DNA of 64,000 bases from Streptococcus zalophi (GTDB taxonomy: Bacteria; Bacillota; Bacilli; Lactobacillales; Streptococcaceae). Shown piece after piece: positions 30,904-40,780 of the stretch. Each line of letters begins with the position of its first letter. Position 1 is the first letter of the stretch. A program made the translations under genes and the position numbers. The stretch spans positions 1 to 64,000 of the forward strand of contig NZ_JAENBP010000007.1 in assembly GCF_016481285.1 (NCBI RefSeq). The letters run 5' to 3'. The notes below the pieces were generated by a model that did not search any database, was not told the DNA's origin, and saw nothing but the letters and a program-made list of their open reading frames with translations.

Positions 30904-31864
30904 TTGGCAAATCCTCTTCATTGCTATAGCTAGCAATGATTTCTAATTGTTCTCCACTAAATGTCCATTCTTTAACCGGATAAGGTAAAATAAAATGATC
31001 ACCTTTTTGAATAGGGTAACTGTCTTCATCAATTATAAGGTTCCCCTTACCTGATAGTACACTAATCAAGTAATAAGGTGCTACTTGCTTAAAAGTCACA
31101 GAACCATCAATCTCCCATTTATAAACAGTAAAGAATTTATCATCCACCAAAAGTGTTGATGTTAATTGATTAGTCTTTAAGGTGATGGGATGACTGTTTT
31201 TAGGCTCTCCAATGGTTAAAACATCAATTGATTGTTGTAAATGCAGTTCTCTTTTTTGACCATTGTTATCTTTACGGTCAAAATCATACACACGATAAGT
31301 CGTATCACTTGATTGTTGTGTTTCTAAAATCATGATACCTTTACCAATCGCATGCATAGTCCCACTTGGAACATGAAAAAAGTCTCCTGCTTTAACAGGT
31401 ATTTTAGTCAACAAATCATCCCATTTTTTATCAGCAATCATTTGAGCTAACTCTTCTTTACTTTTGGCATTATGACCATAGATAATTTCTGCTCCTTCAT
31501 CTGCTGAGATGATATACCAACATTCAGTTTTTCCTAACTCACCTTCATGAGCCATACCATACTCATTATCTGGATGGACCTGAACACTTAACCAATCATT
31601 GGCATCAAGAATTTTGGTTAGTAGAGGAAAAACAGGACTTTTTGGTTGACCGAATAAGTCCGGGGTGTTTTGATATAGATGGTCAAGTCTTTGACCTGCA
31701 TAGCGACCATTTTTAACCATTGAAACACCATTAGGATGAGCTGAAATAGCCCAGCATTCTCCTGTTTTATCACTAGGGATATCATACCCAAAGATATCTC
31801 TTAATTTTGAACCACCCCATATTTTTTCTTGCATAACGGATTCTAAAAATAATGGTTCTGCCAT
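30890..31864 (-). CDS. manA: Mannose-6-phosphate isomerase, class I
   Basis: Zinc enzyme interconverting mannose-6-phosphate and fructose-6-phosphate. The 324-residue cupin protein shows the zinc-binding LSVQVHPDNEYG and GKTECWYII segments and a third ligand site in DFFHVPSGTMHAIG. Length fits the short Gram-positive class. The downstream small gene overlaps its stop. Confidence 0.95.
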   Translation of the reverse strand: MAEPLFLESVMQEKIWGGSKLRDIFGYDIPSDKTGECWAISAHPNGVSMVKNGRYAGQRLDHLYQNTPDLFGQPKSPVFPLLTKILDANDWLSVQVHPDNEYGMAHEGELGKTECWYIISADEGAEIIYGHNAKSKEELAQMIADKKWDDLLTKIPVKAGDFFHVPSGTMHAIGKGIMILETQQSSDTTYRVYDFDRKDNNGQKRELHLQQSIDVLTIGEPKNSHPITLKTNQLTSTLLVDDKFFTVYKWEIDGSVTFKQVAPYYLISVLSGKGNLIIDEDSYPIQKGDHFILPYPVKEWTFSGEQLEIIASYSNEEDLPSEKA

Positions 31865-31892
31865 AGCATTTCCTTCTTTCTCTTTTTTTATG

Positions 31893-31901
31893 ATTTTAAC
31901 A
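31893..31901 (-). promoter_or_regulatory. manA extended -10 promoter
   Basis: TGT-TAAAAT on the minus strand about 29 bp upstream of manA. The -35 is weak. Confidence 0.4.
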
Positions 31902-31956
31902 CAAATTAGTAAAAAGCAAAAGAAGAGACTATAGTATCACTTTAATTTTGAAGAAG

Positions 31957-31993
31957 AAAATGGTTAATACTTAAAAGTATTAACCATTTTTTA
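31957..31993 (-). terminator. Terminator after nusB
   Basis: A 16-bp stem (AAAATGGTTAATACTT with complement) and a T/A tail. Closes the efp-Asp23-nusB operon. Confidence 0.9.
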
Positions 31994-32428
31994 TTTCTTA
32001 TCTGTAATAAATTGGCTTAAAAGCCCATTGATAAATTTACTTGATGTGACATCAGAATACTTTTTGGCTAGTTCAATGGCTTCGTTAATGGCTACCCTAT
32101 CAGGAGTATCCTCATAAAAGCGTATTTCATACAAACCCAAACGTAGGATAATTTTATCCGTTTTGGTTAATCGTAAGAGACTCCAACCTGCTTTTAATTT
32201 TTCTTCAATCAACTGATCAAGTTGTGATTGGGTGTCAACTACTCCTTTAACTAAAGCAATTAGATAGTCAGGAATTACTTGTTGGTCATCAGTCTCACTA
32301 TTTTCTTGGTCATAGGTGTAAATAAAAGAAATGGCATCTTCTATATTATCACCATATTCTAAACTAAAGAGAGCTTGGAAAGCACGTTCTCTCAAGTCTC
32401 TTCTAGAATCTTTAATACTATTAGTCAT
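31991..32428 (-). CDS. nusB: Transcription antitermination factor NusB
   Basis: Binds boxA RNA with NusE (S10) for rRNA antitermination. The 145-residue all-helical protein has [19 protein letters not shown] at the N terminus and the family motif [16 protein letters not shown] near the C terminus. It overlaps the upstream Asp23 gene by 8 bp. Confidence 0.95.
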   Translation of the reverse strand: MTNSIKDSRRDLRERAFQALFSLEYGDNIEDAISFIYTYDQENSETDDQQVIPDYLIALVKGVVDTQSQLDQLIEEKLKAGWSLLRLTKTDKIILRLGLYEIRFYEDTPDRVAINEAIELAKKYSDVTSSKFINGLLSQFITDKK

Positions 32429-32810
32429 CTAGAAAATCCTCATCAAATAAGGACTTCATATCTGGTTTTGGTGCTTTTTCTGGGACAATACCAACAATGT
32501 GGACATTGACTTGAGAGATTGTGATTTCTGCCATATCATAAATTGCATCTTTCACAGCTTTTTGTATAGCCATAGACACTGCTGGTGCATTGACACCATA
32601 CTGCAGGTAGACAAAAAGATCAGCAATCACATCACCAGTTTCTTCTGTTTTAAGGTAGACACCACGTCCTCTGTGCGCTTTATTAAATGTGTCTGCTACT
32701 TTTTTATTGTGAAGGGAGTGAACACCATCAACTTTTGTGGCAGCAATACCTGTAATCACTTCAAGCACGCGCGGAGAAATAACGATTTCTCCAATTGATT
32801 CATTTGTCAT
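32421..32810 (-). CDS. Asp23/Gls24 family protein (YqhY-like)
   Basis: 129-residue Asp23-family protein. It has the typical [28 protein letters not shown] start and the INVHIVGI-type ending ([12 protein letters not shown]). The efp / Asp23 / nusB context matches Bacillus yqhY, which is linked to control of acetyl-CoA carboxylase. Other family members are envelope-stress proteins. Exact role not determinable. Confidence 0.9.
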   Translation of the reverse strand: MTNESIGEIVISPRVLEVITGIAATKVDGVHSLHNKKVADTFNKAHRGRGVYLKTEETGDVIADLFVYLQYGVNAPAVSMAIQKAVKDAIYDMAEITISQVNVHIVGIVPEKAPKPDMKSLFDEDFLDD

Positions 32811-32856
32811 AGATTTGTCCTTTCAAATATCTGTCACTTCTCTTTGCCTAATAGGA

Positions 32857-33417
32857 TTAAGCACGAGATACGTATGACCCTTCGGCAGTGTTAATAATTA
32901 ATTTTTGACCAACTTCAATAAAGTCAGGAACGTTAACCACTAAACCAGTTTCTAATGTTGCTGGTTTTCCAGAGCCAGTTACTGTTGCACCTTTAATCGA
33001 TGGTTGTGTCTCAGTAACTGTTAACTCAACTGTTGTAGGAACTGTCACACCAATCACTTCTGTTCCATAAAATTGGATTTTGACTTCAGCATTTTCAAGA
33101 ATATATTTCAATTCTTCTTCGATGTTAGCTACTGGGATTTCATACTGATCGTAGCTGTCTGTATCCATAAAGTAAGCTGTGCCATCCATTTGATATAGGT
33201 ATTGTGCTGGATGTGTTTCAATAATCGCTTGCTCGAATTTTTCTTCTGGGCGATAGCTAGTATCAAAAGTTGAGCCAGTACGAACATCACGCAATTTCAT
33301 ACGCATAATAGTATTTCCCTTACCTGGTTTGTGGTGACTAGCTTCTAATACTTTAATCAATTTTCCATCAGCTGTTTCAAATGTCATTCCCGCTTTAAGC
33401 TTACTTGCTTCAATCAT
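32857..33417 (-). CDS. efp: Elongation factor P
   Basis: Relieves ribosome stalling at polyproline. The 186 residues have the KOW-like N domain with the modification-site loop [12 protein letters not shown]; the residue at the tip is Lys in KPGKG. Two OB-like domains follow. First gene of efp-Asp23-nusB, with a GAGGTAAAA site. Confidence 0.96.
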   Translation of the reverse strand: MIEASKLKAGMTFETADGKLIKVLEASHHKPGKGNTIMRMKLRDVRTGSTFDTSYRPEEKFEQAIIETHPAQYLYQMDGTAYFMDTDSYDQYEIPVANIEEELKYILENAEVKIQFYGTEVIGVTVPTTVELTVTETQPSIKGATVTGSGKPATLETGLVVNVPDFIEVGQKLIINTAEGSYVSRA

Positions 33418-33451
33418 TTTTTTACCTCTTATTAATTATATTTATCATCTC

Positions 33452-33480
33452 ATTCTATCATAAAATCGCTATTGTCTCAA
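33452..33480 (-). promoter_or_regulatory. efp operon promoter
   Basis: On the minus strand: TTGAGA (33475-33480), a 17-bp spacer and TAGAAT (33452-33457), with TGA before it. Confidence 0.75.
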
Positions 33481-33530
33481 ATTTTTACGGCAATATTTTA
33501 TTAGCAATCATTTTGATTCGTTTTATTTTG

Positions 33531-34001
33531 CTATTTTTCTTTAGTATCATCCCCCAAAGTTAATTTGGGAACACCATGTTCAACATACTGCACACCTTTT
33601 TGCGCCATTAATTCTTTAGCAAAAGCATGAGGATTGTAAGGCGTTTTATAAGTAATTTTTTTTATACCCGCCTGTAAGAGAGCCTTGGTGCAATTGATAC
33701 AAGGGAAATGAGTGACGTAGATTTCTGTATTATCAGTTGAAATACCTTCTTTAGCACACTGAATTAAAGCATTCATTTCAGCATGAACAGTCCTGATACA
33801 ATGACCGTCTTCCATTTGATGACCGACCTCACTACAATTTGATGTTTCTGAGACACCACCATTGTAACCAGTTGCAATAATACGATTGTTTTTTACCAAA
33901 ACAGCTCCAACATAAGCTCTATCACAAGTAGAGCGTTTTGAGATGAGTTCAGCATTGGCCATAAAGTAATCCTGCCAGGTTAAACGTTTTTCTGCCATCA
34001 T
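33531..34001 (-). CDS. dCMP deaminase family protein
   Basis: Zinc-dependent deaminase of 156 residues. Ligands appear as TVHAEMNAL (His plus catalytic Glu) and [10 protein letters not shown] (Cys-x2-Cys). ATGYNGG, the insert with [15 protein letters not shown] and the overall length fit ComEB-like dCMP deaminases, which supply dUMP for thymidylate. Two adjacent ATG codons follow GGAGG; either may be used. Third gene of the uvrA-peptidase-deaminase unit. Confidence 0.9.
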   Translation of the reverse strand: MMAEKRLTWQDYFMANAELISKRSTCDRAYVGAVLVKNNRIIATGYNGGVSETSNCSEVGHQMEDGHCIRTVHAEMNALIQCAKEGISTDNTEIYVTHFPCINCTKALLQAGIKKITYKTPYNPHAFAKELMAQKGVQYVEHGVPKLTLGDDTKEK

Positions 34002-34009
34002 TTTTCCTC

Positions 34010-35068
34010 CTACAAAATAATTAATTCTTTGGGAGCATTTGTTAGCACTTCACACCCTGTTTCAGTAATCAATAAATCATCTTCAATGCGAACACCATAT
34101 TTCCCTTCAAGGTATATACCTGGCTCGTCTGTGATTACCATACCAGATTTTAATGTCTTGTCACTTTTACCAAAGAAAGGCAGTTCATGCACATCTAAGC
34201 CCATGCCATGACCAATACCATGGGTAAAGTATGGCCCATAGCCTGCTTTTGTAATCACCTCTCTAGCAAGACCATCATAATCTTGATAGCTAAGTCCTGC
34301 TTTTGCTTTTTTAATCAATTGTTGATTGCTTTGATAAACCACGTCATAAATGGCACGTTCTTCATCACTCACCTGACCAATGTGAATGGTTCTTGTCATA
34401 TCACTAACATAGTGCTGATAAATACAGCCAAAGTCAAGTGTTAGCGTTTCTCCTGTTTCAATGACTTTTTGACTAGCAACACCATGTGGCATAGAGGAGC
34501 GATAGCCTGAGGCAACAATAGTTTCAAAAGATATCCCAGAAGCTCCTAGTTCACGCATCCGAAAATCAAGGAAGTTGGCTACTTCAAGTTCTGTTTTTCC
34601 AGGTGTGATAAAATCAAGGGCATCAACAAAGGCTTGATCAGAAATCTGACAAGCTTGTCTAATCAAGGCAATTTCACTAGCATCCTTGATAATACGTAAT
34701 TCCTCAATGAAATTAGTCAGGGGCAATAACTCGTAAGCTGAAAAAAGCTCTTTAATCGTTTGGTAAAAGGCAAAAGAAACTTGCTTATCAAACCCAATTT
34801 GCTTGATGTTGCTACCTTCAATTATTTTTACGATTTCTGTTAGTGCCGAGCGTGTTTCAATAATCTCAAAGCCTTTAATCGTTTGCTTAGCAATCAAAGC
34901 ATATCTGGCATCCGTCAAAAAGAGACGATGATTTTGACTGATAAAAACTGTCCCAGCAGATCCCCAAAAACCAGTTAAATAGTAAATGTTTTTTTGACCA
35001 GTCACAAGAATAGCATCGATATTAGCTTGTGCTAATTTGGCTTCCAGTTTTTTAACTCTCTCTTCCAT
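34010..35068 (-). CDS. M24 family Xaa-Pro peptidase
   Basis: Cytoplasmic proline-specific peptidase of 352 residues with a creatinase-type N domain (about 1-125). The M24 metal site is visible: [41 protein letters not shown] and VRIEDDLLI supply the Asp, Asp, His, Glu, Glu set. The family splits X-Pro dipeptides (PepQ) or removes N-terminal X-Pro (PepP). Length favours PepQ-like. Its start overlaps uvrA by 17 bp. Confidence 0.92.
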   Translation of the reverse strand: MEERVKKLEAKLAQANIDAILVTGQKNIYYLTGFWGSAGTVFISQNHRLFLTDARYALIAKQTIKGFEIIETRSALTEIVKIIEGSNIKQIGFDKQVSFAFYQTIKELFSAYELLPLTNFIEELRIIKDASEIALIRQACQISDQAFVDALDFITPGKTELEVANFLDFRMRELGASGISFETIVASGYRSSMPHGVASQKVIETGETLTLDFGCIYQHYVSDMTRTIHIGQVSDEERAIYDVVYQSNQQLIKKAKAGLSYQDYDGLAREVITKAGYGPYFTHGIGHGMGLDVHELPFFGKSDKTLKSGMVITDEPGIYLEGKYGVRIEDDLLITETGCEVLTNAPKELIIL

Positions 35069-37889
35069 ATAATTTCTCCTTCAAATAATGGCCTGTATAA
35101 GAAGAGGCAACTGTTGCAATTTCCTCTGGAGTACCTGTTGCAATAACGATACCTCCACCATCGCCACCTTCTGGGCCTAAATCAATAATGTGATCAGCTG
35201 TTTTAATAACATCAAGATTATGTTCAATGACTAACACAGTGTTTCCTTCTTCAACAAAATGTTCAAGAACTTTTAAGAGTCGTGCGATATCGTCGGTATG
35301 AAGGCCAGTCGTTGGTTCATCAAGAATATAAAAACTCTTTCCGGTTGAACGCTTATGTAATTCACTAGCTAGTTTCATCCGTTGTGCTTCACCACCTGAT
35401 AGAGTGGTTGCTGGCTGTCCTAGGGTAATATAGCCTAGACCTACATCTTGAATAGTTTTCACTTTTCTAGCAATTTTAGGAATATTGGCAAAAAAATCAA
35501 CCGCATCATCAACCGTCATGTCTAGGACATCAGCAATATTTTTATCCTTGTAGCGAATATCAAGTGTTTCACTGTTGTAACGTTTGCCATGACAGACCTC
35601 ACACGGCACATAAACATCTGGGAGAAAGTGCATTTCAATCTTAATAATCCCATCACCTGAGCAGGCCTCACAACGACCACCTTTAACGTTAAAGCTGAAA
35701 CGTCCTTTTTTATAACCTCTGATTTTTGCCTCATTGGTTTTTGCAAATAATTCTCTAATATCGTCAAATACCCCAGTATAAGTGGCTGGGTTGGACCTTG
35801 GTGTTCTTCCTATCGGGCTTTGATTGATGTCAATCAAGCGCTCGATTTGTGAAATCCCCGAAATGGTTTTGTGTTTTCCTGGTTTATCAGAATGACGATT
35901 TAATTTTTGAGCGATAGCTTTTTTGAGAATACTATTAACTAGAGTGGACTTCCCAGAACCAGAAACACCTGTTACGGCAATGAATTTTCCTAAAGGAAAT
36001 CTGACAGAGATATTTTTTAAATTGTTTTCACTGGCACCAGTCACTTCGATGAATTGACCGTTCCCTGAACGTCTTGTGTGAGGAACTGGAATCTTCTTTT
36101 TTCCTGAAAGGTATTGCCCTGTAATTGATTTTCTCTTTTTAGCGACTTGTTTGGGTGTTCCTGAGGCAACAATTTCACCACCAAATGCGCCAGCACCTGG
36201 TCCGACATCAATCAGCCAATCAGCTTGTCTCATCGTGTCTTCATCGTGTTCAACCACGATTAAGGTGTTACCCAAATCCCGCATTTTTTTGAGGCTGTCA
36301 ATCAGACGATCGTTATCTCTTTGGTGAAGACCAATAGAAGGCTCATCAAGCACATACAAGACACCACTTAGGTTAGAGCCAATTTGAGTGGCCAGTCGAA
36401 TCCTTTGACTTTCACCACCCGATAAGGTGCCAGCAGAACGCGACAAGGTCAAGTAATTAAGCCCAACATTATTTAAAAAGGTCAGTCTATCAGTGATTTC
36501 TTTGAGAATAGGCTTTGCAATCATCGCCTCATTATTTTCTAACTGCAGGGTTGGTAGAACAGCCAAATGATTTTCAATTGATAAGTCGGATAATTCACCA
36601 ATATGATAACCACTTTCTCCCCCAACTCTCACTGACAAGGCTTGATCATTTAAGCGATAGCCATGACAAACTGAGCAAGGCAGTTCATTCATATAAGAAC
36701 GCATCTGATTTCTCGTGTAATCACTATTGGTTTCATGATAACGACGATTGATATTGGTTAAAATACCTTCAAAAGCAATATCAATATCACGCACTCCTCC
36801 AAACTCATTTTCATAGTGAAAATGAAACTCACGACCATTTGACCCATTTAAAATGATATCTTTGTCCTCTTCTGACAAAGCTTCAAATGGTGTATCCATA
36901 TCGATACCAAACTGGGTCATTGCTTGTTCAAGCATTTGCGGATAATAGTTTGATGAAATCGGGTTCCAAGGAGCAATCGCCCCTTCTCTCAAACTTTTTT
37001 GGGGATCTGGAACAACCAAATCCATATCAACGATTAGTTTGTGTCCCAAACCATCACATGTCGAACAAGACCCAAATGGGGCATTAAATGAAAAGAGACG
37101 TGGCTCTAATTCTGGTACTGTAAAACCACAAATGGCACAGGCATAGTGCTCTGAAAAGAGCAACTCATTACCATCCATCGTATCAATAACCACATAGCCG
37201 TCAGAAAAATGAAGCGCTGATTCAACTGAATCAAATAAACGACTTCTAATCCCTTCTTTGTTAACTAAGCGATCGACAACCACTTCAATAGTATGTTTTT
37301 TATTTTTTGATAACTCGGGCACATCATCAATATCATAAATTTCGCCATTAACCCTTACTCTCACATAACCGTCTCTTTGAATCTGGTTAAAGACTGTCTT
37401 GTGTTGTCCTTTTTTTCCTCTAATCACGGGAGCAAGAATTTGCATGCGCGTCTTTTCAGGTAAGGATAAGACCTTATCAACAATTTCTTCGACAGAAGAT
37501 GCCTTAATAGGCCCATGCCCATTTTTACAATAAGGTGTTCCAACTCTTGCATAGAGAAGCCTTAAATAATCATTGATTTCTGTGACTGTTCCAACTGTCG
37601 ATCTTGGATTTTTACTGGTTGTTTTTTGGTCAATCGAAATAGCCGGACTAAGGCCATCAATAGAGTCAACATCAGGTTTATCCATATTACCAAGGAATTG
37701 TCTAGCATAGGCAGACAAACTCTCCACGTAACGTCTTTGCCCTTCAGCATAGATGGTATCAAAAGCTAGACTAGATTTACCAGAACCCGAAAGACCAGTC
37801 ACCACGACAAATTTGTCTCTTGGAATTTCAACATCGATATTCTTTAAGTTATGGGCCCGTGCCCCTCGAATAATTAATTTGTTTTGCAT
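35052..37889 (-). CDS. uvrA: Excinuclease ABC subunit A
   Basis: Damage-recognition ATPase of nucleotide excision repair. The 945 residues have two ABC modules: [20 protein letters not shown] near the N terminus and [15 protein letters not shown] in the second half. Two LSGGE signatures and zinc-finger CxxC pairs are present. The start is set at ATG 37889, where AGAGAG precedes it; a frame six codons longer exists. A perfect 8-bp dyad overlaps its predicted transcription start. Confidence 0.97.
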   Translation of the reverse strand: MQNKLIIRGARAHNLKNIDVEIPRDKFVVVTGLSGSGKSSLAFDTIYAEGQRRYVESLSAYARQFLGNMDKPDVDSIDGLSPAISIDQKTTSKNPRSTVGTVTEINDYLRLLYARVGTPYCKNGHGPIKASSVEEIVDKVLSLPEKTRMQILAPVIRGKKGQHKTVFNQIQRDGYVRVRVNGEIYDIDDVPELSKNKKHTIEVVVDRLVNKEGIRSRLFDSVESALHFSDGYVVIDTMDGNELLFSEHYACAICGFTVPELEPRLFSFNAPFGSCSTCDGLGHKLIVDMDLVVPDPQKSLREGAIAPWNPISSNYYPQMLEQAMTQFGIDMDTPFEALSEEDKDIILNGSNGREFHFHYENEFGGVRDIDIAFEGILTNINRRYHETNSDYTRNQMRSYMNELPCSVCHGYRLNDQALSVRVGGESGYHIGELSDLSIENHLAVLPTLQLENNEAMIAKPILKEITDRLTFLNNVGLNYLTLSRSAGTLSGGESQRIRLATQIGSNLSGVLYVLDEPSIGLHQRDNDRLIDSLKKMRDLGNTLIVVEHDEDTMRQADWLIDVGPGAGAFGGEIVASGTPKQVAKKRKSITGQYLSGKKKIPVPHTRRSGNGQFIEVTGASENNLKNISVRFPLGKFIAVTGVSGSGKSTLVNSILKKAIAQKLNRHSDKPGKHKTISGISQIERLIDINQSPIGRTPRSNPATYTGVFDDIRELFAKTNEAKIRGYKKGRFSFNVKGGRCEACSGDGIIKIEMHFLPDVYVPCEVCHGKRYNSETLDIRYKDKNIADVLDMTVDDAVDFFANIPKIARKVKTIQDVGLGYITLGQPATTLSGGEAQRMKLASELHKRSTGKSFYILDEPTTGLHTDDIARLLKVLEHFVEEGNTVLVIEHNLDVIKTADHIIDLGPEGGDGGGIVIATGTPEEIATVASSYTGHYLKEKLYGRES

Positions 37890-37910
37890 GATTTGACTCT
37901 CTTTCATCTC

Positions 37911-37933
37911 ACAATGCGTTTAAATCGCATTGT
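37911..37933. promoter_or_regulatory. Inverted repeat at the uvrA transcription start
   Basis: ACAATGCG (37911-37918), 7 bp, CGCATTGT (37926-37933) is a perfect dyad spanning roughly -3 to +20 of the predicted uvrA transcript. It also lies upstream of corA. Operator-like, but not a motif I can assign to a known repressor. It could alternatively act as a 5' UTR hairpin. Confidence 0.5.
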
Positions 37934-37937
37934 CTTT

Positions 37938-37946
37938 ATTATAACA
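37938..37946 (-). promoter_or_regulatory. uvrA extended -10 promoter
   Basis: TGT-TATAAT on the minus strand, about 49 bp upstream of the uvrA start, immediately upstream of the dyad. No strong -35. Confidence 0.6.
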
Positions 37947-37989
37947 AAATTTCTATTAATCAGTTACCCACAAAATCGATATTTTGTAG

Positions 37990-37995
37990 TATAAT
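37990..37995 (+). promoter_or_regulatory. corA promoter -10
   Basis: TATAAT about 35 bp upstream of corA. The -35 is not convincing. Confidence 0.5.
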
Positions 37996-38030
37996 AGTAC
38001 AATACATGAAAAGATTAAGGAGGGCTACTG

Positions 38031-38975
38031 ATGAAACAAATGTTTCTTTCACGAGCAACACATTTTGAAGAAATTCAAACATTTGAGCCAGGCGCTTGGA
38101 TTAATTTGGTAAACCCCTCCCAGGAAGAATCAGTTAGTATAGCTGAAACCTTCAATATTGATGTTGCTGATTTACGCGCACCTCTTGATGCGGAAGAAAC
38201 ATCTCGTGTATCAGTAGAAGACGACTACACTCTTATCTTAGTTGACGTTCCAACCTATGAAGAACGTAATAATAAAACCTATTACGTTACCATTCCTTTG
38301 GGAATTATTATTACAAAAACAGCTGTTATTACGACTTGTTTAGAAGAATTGACACTTTTTGAAAATTTCTTTAATAAACGTGTTAAAAACTTCAATACCT
38401 TTATGAAAACACGCTTTGTTTTTCAAATTTTATATCGTAACGCAGAGCTTTATCTATCAGCCCTAAGGACAATTGACCGTCAATCAGATCGTATTGAAGC
38501 ACGACTAGAACGAGCCACAAGAAATGAACAATTAATTGACATGATGGAACTTGAGAAATCTATTGTCTATCTTAAAGCATCTTTAAAATTTAACGAACGA
38601 ATTGTTAAAAAACTAGCTAGTCACAATAGTAGCTTAAAAAAATATGTTGAAGACGAAGACCTTCTTGAAGATACCTTGATTGAAACCCAGCAAGCGATTG
38701 AGATGGCGGGGATTTATGAAAATGTCCTTAATGCTATGACAGAAACCACAGCTTCAATTATTTCCAACAACCAAAATACTATTATGAAAACTCTTGCCTT
38801 GATGACGATGGCACTTGATATTCCAACGGTGGTCTTTTCTGCCTATGGGATGAACTTTAAAGACAACGATCTCCCTTTAAATGACATACCACAAGCTTTT
38901 TGGATAATTGTTTTCTTAGCTGCTATTGGTAGTGCATCCGTTGTCATTTATTTTTTCAGAAAAAAATGGTTCTAA
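38031..38975 (+). CDS. corA: CorA family magnesium/divalent cation transporter
   Basis: The 314-residue protein has a long cytoplasmic helical domain followed by two C-terminal membrane helices. The signature YGMNF (about residues 267-271, GMN filter) closes the first helix. GGAG ribosome binding site. It is followed by a DUF1129 gene, a common streptococcal pair. Confidence 0.93.
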   Translation: MKQMFLSRATHFEEIQTFEPGAWINLVNPSQEESVSIAETFNIDVADLRAPLDAEETSRVSVEDDYTLILVDVPTYEERNNKTYYVTIPLGIIITKTAVITTCLEELTLFENFFNKRVKNFNTFMKTRFVFQILYRNAELYLSALRTIDRQSDRIEARLERATRNEQLIDMMELEKSIVYLKASLKFNERIVKKLASHNSSLKKYVEDEDLLEDTLIETQQAIEMAGIYENVLNAMTETTASIISNNQNTIMKTLALMTMALDIPTVVFSAYGMNFKDNDLPLNDIPQAFWIIVFLAAIGSASVVIYFFRKKWF

Positions 38976-38999
38976 TAAACAAAAACAGGAGAAAAACAC

Positions 39000-39662
39000 A
39001 TGCAAATGCTTAATAACCTTACTAAAAAAAATCAAGAATTTATTCACATTGCTACCAACCAACTGATTAAAGATGGTAAAAATGATGAGGAAATCAAAAC
39101 GATTCTTGAAGACATCATTCCTCAGATATTAGAACAACAAAAAAAAGGTATTCCTGCCAGAACCTTTCTTGGTGCGCCAACCGTTTGGGCAAGCCAATTT
39201 AGTAATCAAGCCCTTCAAAAGCAAAAAGAATTGGCTGAAAAAAATACTAATCCATGGCTAATGTGGTTAGATACCTCTCTCTTATTTATTGCCATCGTGG
39301 CCTTTGTCAACGCTGTCATGAATCTTGTTAATCCCACTGCGGCAACAACTGGTATTGTATCTCTCATCCTCATTGGTTTCGGAGGTGGGGGTGCCATGTA
39401 TGCTGTTTATCACAGCATCTATCGTCATGTTGGAAAACCAAAATCTACAAGGCCAAGCTTTTTAAAAACAATTGGAATTTTATCACTAGCAATGGCTCTG
39501 TGGTTAGTAGTCTCAGCTTCTTCAAGCTTTTTACCAGCAAGTATTAATATTCCTCTGTCTTTTGCAGGACTTTTGATTATTGCTGCTATTTCTTTTGGTA
39601 TTCGTTATTATCTTCAAAAGAAATATAATGTTTTAAATGCTATGGCACCACAACGTCAATAG
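39000..39662 (+). CDS. DUF1129 family membrane protein
   Basis: 220 residues: a cytoplasmic N-terminal helical part (LTKKNQEFIHIATNQLIKDGK, typical of DUF1129) and about four membrane segments from residue 90 on. Function unknown. Cotranscribed with corA (24-bp gap, AGGAGAAA site), so a role with cation transport is conceivable but unproven. Confidence 0.85.
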   Translation: MQMLNNLTKKNQEFIHIATNQLIKDGKNDEEIKTILEDIIPQILEQQKKGIPARTFLGAPTVWASQFSNQALQKQKELAEKNTNPWLMWLDTSLLFIAIVAFVNAVMNLVNPTAATTGIVSLILIGFGGGGAMYAVYHSIYRHVGKPKSTRPSFLKTIGILSLAMALWLVVSASSSFLPASINIPLSFAGLLIIAAISFGIRYYLQKKYNVLNAMAPQRQ

Positions 39663-39691
39663 AACCTTAATCACTTATCAAGGAAAACACT

Positions 39692-39725
39692 AAAAAGGAT
39701 GACTTAGTCATCCTTTTCTTTTTTG
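39692..39725 (+). terminator. Terminator after the corA-DUF1129 pair
   Basis: The AAAAGGATGACT-TA-GTCATCCTTTT hairpin followed by CTTTTTT on the plus strand. Confidence 0.85.
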
Positions 39726-39763
39726 ATTAACTCTCTTGTCACTGATTAGTGACTATTGTCCTC

Positions 39764-40303
39764 TTAAAGTTCTGCAATTTGATACAATTCTAATTCTGCT
39801 GCAGTCTCTGTTCCAAACATATTAAGCATAATTTTAACTTTGTTATTTTCAATTTCAACCACACGACCTTCTTGACCTATAAAGGCACCGTCAATAATTT
39901 GAACCATATCTCCTTCTTTGATATTGGTATCAATGACATCTACTGATTGCCCCATTGAAATTAAAATAGCTCTGATTTCTTCTTCAAGTAGTGGTGTTGG
40001 TTTTGAACGGTTACCATGAGAACCTACAAATCCTGTGACATTTGGTGTGTTACGAACAACAAACCAAGCCTCATCCGTCATGACCATTTCTACTAAGACA
40101 TAACCTGGAAAACGATTTTCTTCAACTTCTTTGGTTTGACCATTTTTTTCTACATTAACAGTCTGTGTTGGAATTTCAACACGTAAAATGTTTTCAAGCA
40201 TGTTGTAAGTTTGTGCTCGTTGTAATAAATTTTCTTTTACTTTATTTTCATATCCTGAATAAGTTTGTAACACAAACCATCCTTTGTCAAAACTATCTAA
40301 CAT
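39764..40303 (-). CDS. nusG: Transcription elongation factor NusG
   Basis: Binds RNA polymerase and, in Firmicutes, modulates pausing. The 179 residues have the NGN domain (GWFVLQTYSGYENKVKENL, RFPGYVLVEMVMTD) and a C-terminal KOW motif (EGDMVQIIDGAFIGQEGRV). The start is ATG 40303, because the alternative upstream ATG coincides with the GAAAGGAA ribosome binding site. Unusually, it has its own promoter plus an intrinsic-terminator-like hairpin directly before the ribosome binding site. Confidence 0.95.
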   Translation of the reverse strand: MLDSFDKGWFVLQTYSGYENKVKENLLQRAQTYNMLENILRVEIPTQTVNVEKNGQTKEVEENRFPGYVLVEMVMTDEAWFVVRNTPNVTGFVGSHGNRSKPTPLLEEEIRAILISMGQSVDVIDTNIKEGDMVQIIDGAFIGQEGRVVEIENNKVKIMLNMFGTETAAELELYQIAEL

Positions 40304-40317
40304 AGCGCTTCCTTTCA

Positions 40318-40344
40318 TAATAAAAAAGCCGAAATCGGCTTTTT
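40318..40344 (-). terminator. Terminator-like hairpin in the nusG leader (possible attenuator)
   Basis: The AAAAAGCCGA / TCGGCTTTTTT stem with a 2-nt loop and U tract ends a few bases before the nusG ribosome binding site. It lies downstream of a strong promoter (40361-40390). It therefore sits inside the nusG 5' leader as well as at the end of rpmG-secE. Confidence 0.8.
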
Positions 40345-40360
40345 GTTTGTTGTTTCTCTC

Positions 40361-40390
40361 ATTATATCACAAAAGCCTAAAGGGTTGCAA
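40361..40390 (-). promoter_or_regulatory. nusG promoter
   Basis: On the minus strand: TTGCAA (40385-40390), an 18-bp spacer and TATAAT (40361-40366) preceded by TGA. The -35 lies just after the secE stop codon. Predicted leader about 50 nt. Confidence 0.75.
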
Positions 40391-40392
40391 AT

Positions 40393-40569
40393 CTAAAATC
40401 GACTTAATAACTCTAAAATTCCTAAAGAAAGAAGTTGGTCAAAAATAAATATGATTAGTGCAAAAAAGGCTGTGTATTCTAAAATAGAAATGAAATCATG
40501 CCAACGTTGTTTTCTATTAGGCCACGTTGTTTCTTTTAATAATGTGAAAATACCCTTAATAAACGTCAC
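40393..40569 (-). CDS. secE: Preprotein translocase subunit SecE
   Basis: 58-residue single-pass SecE with FIKGIFTLLKETTWPNRKQRWHDF followed by one membrane helix. The start is GTG (40567-40569) behind AAGGAG, since the longer frame runs back into rpmG. Follows rpmG by 10 bp. Confidence 0.93.
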   Translation of the reverse strand: MTFIKGIFTLLKETTWPNRKQRWHDFISILEYTAFFALIIFIFDQLLSLGILELLSRF

Positions 40570-40579
40570 GAGAGTCTCC

Positions 40580-40732
40580 TTATCTGGTTTCTTTATGTAG
40601 TGTATAGCGACCACAATGTTTACAAAATTTATTAACCTCTAGTCTTGTCGTTTTTGGTGTGCTACTTATCGCGATTGAATAATTTCTAGAACCACAATCA
40701 ACACAAGCTAGACTTGCTTTTTTCTGAGCCAT
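40580..40732 (-). CDS. rpmG: 50S ribosomal protein L33
   Basis: 50 residues read directly from the sequence, starting [19 protein letters not shown] and ending with [14 protein letters not shown]. Two CxxC pairs make it a zinc-ribbon (C+) L33. A GGAGG site precedes the ATG. The rpmG-secE-nusG order is conserved in Firmicutes. Confidence 0.95.
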   Translation of the reverse strand: MAQKKASLACVDCGSRNYSIAISSTPKTTRLEVNKFCKHCGRYTLHKETR

Positions 40733-40750
40733 AACGCCTCCGTAAAATTC

Positions 40751-40779
40751 ATTTTATCATTATTTCATCATTCATGCAA
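40751..40779 (-). promoter_or_regulatory. rpmG-secE promoter
   Basis: On the minus strand: TTGCAT (40774-40779), a 17-bp spacer and TAAAAT (40751-40756) preceded by TGA. The -35 abuts the pbp2A stop codon. Confidence 0.75.
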
Positions 40780-40780
40780 G

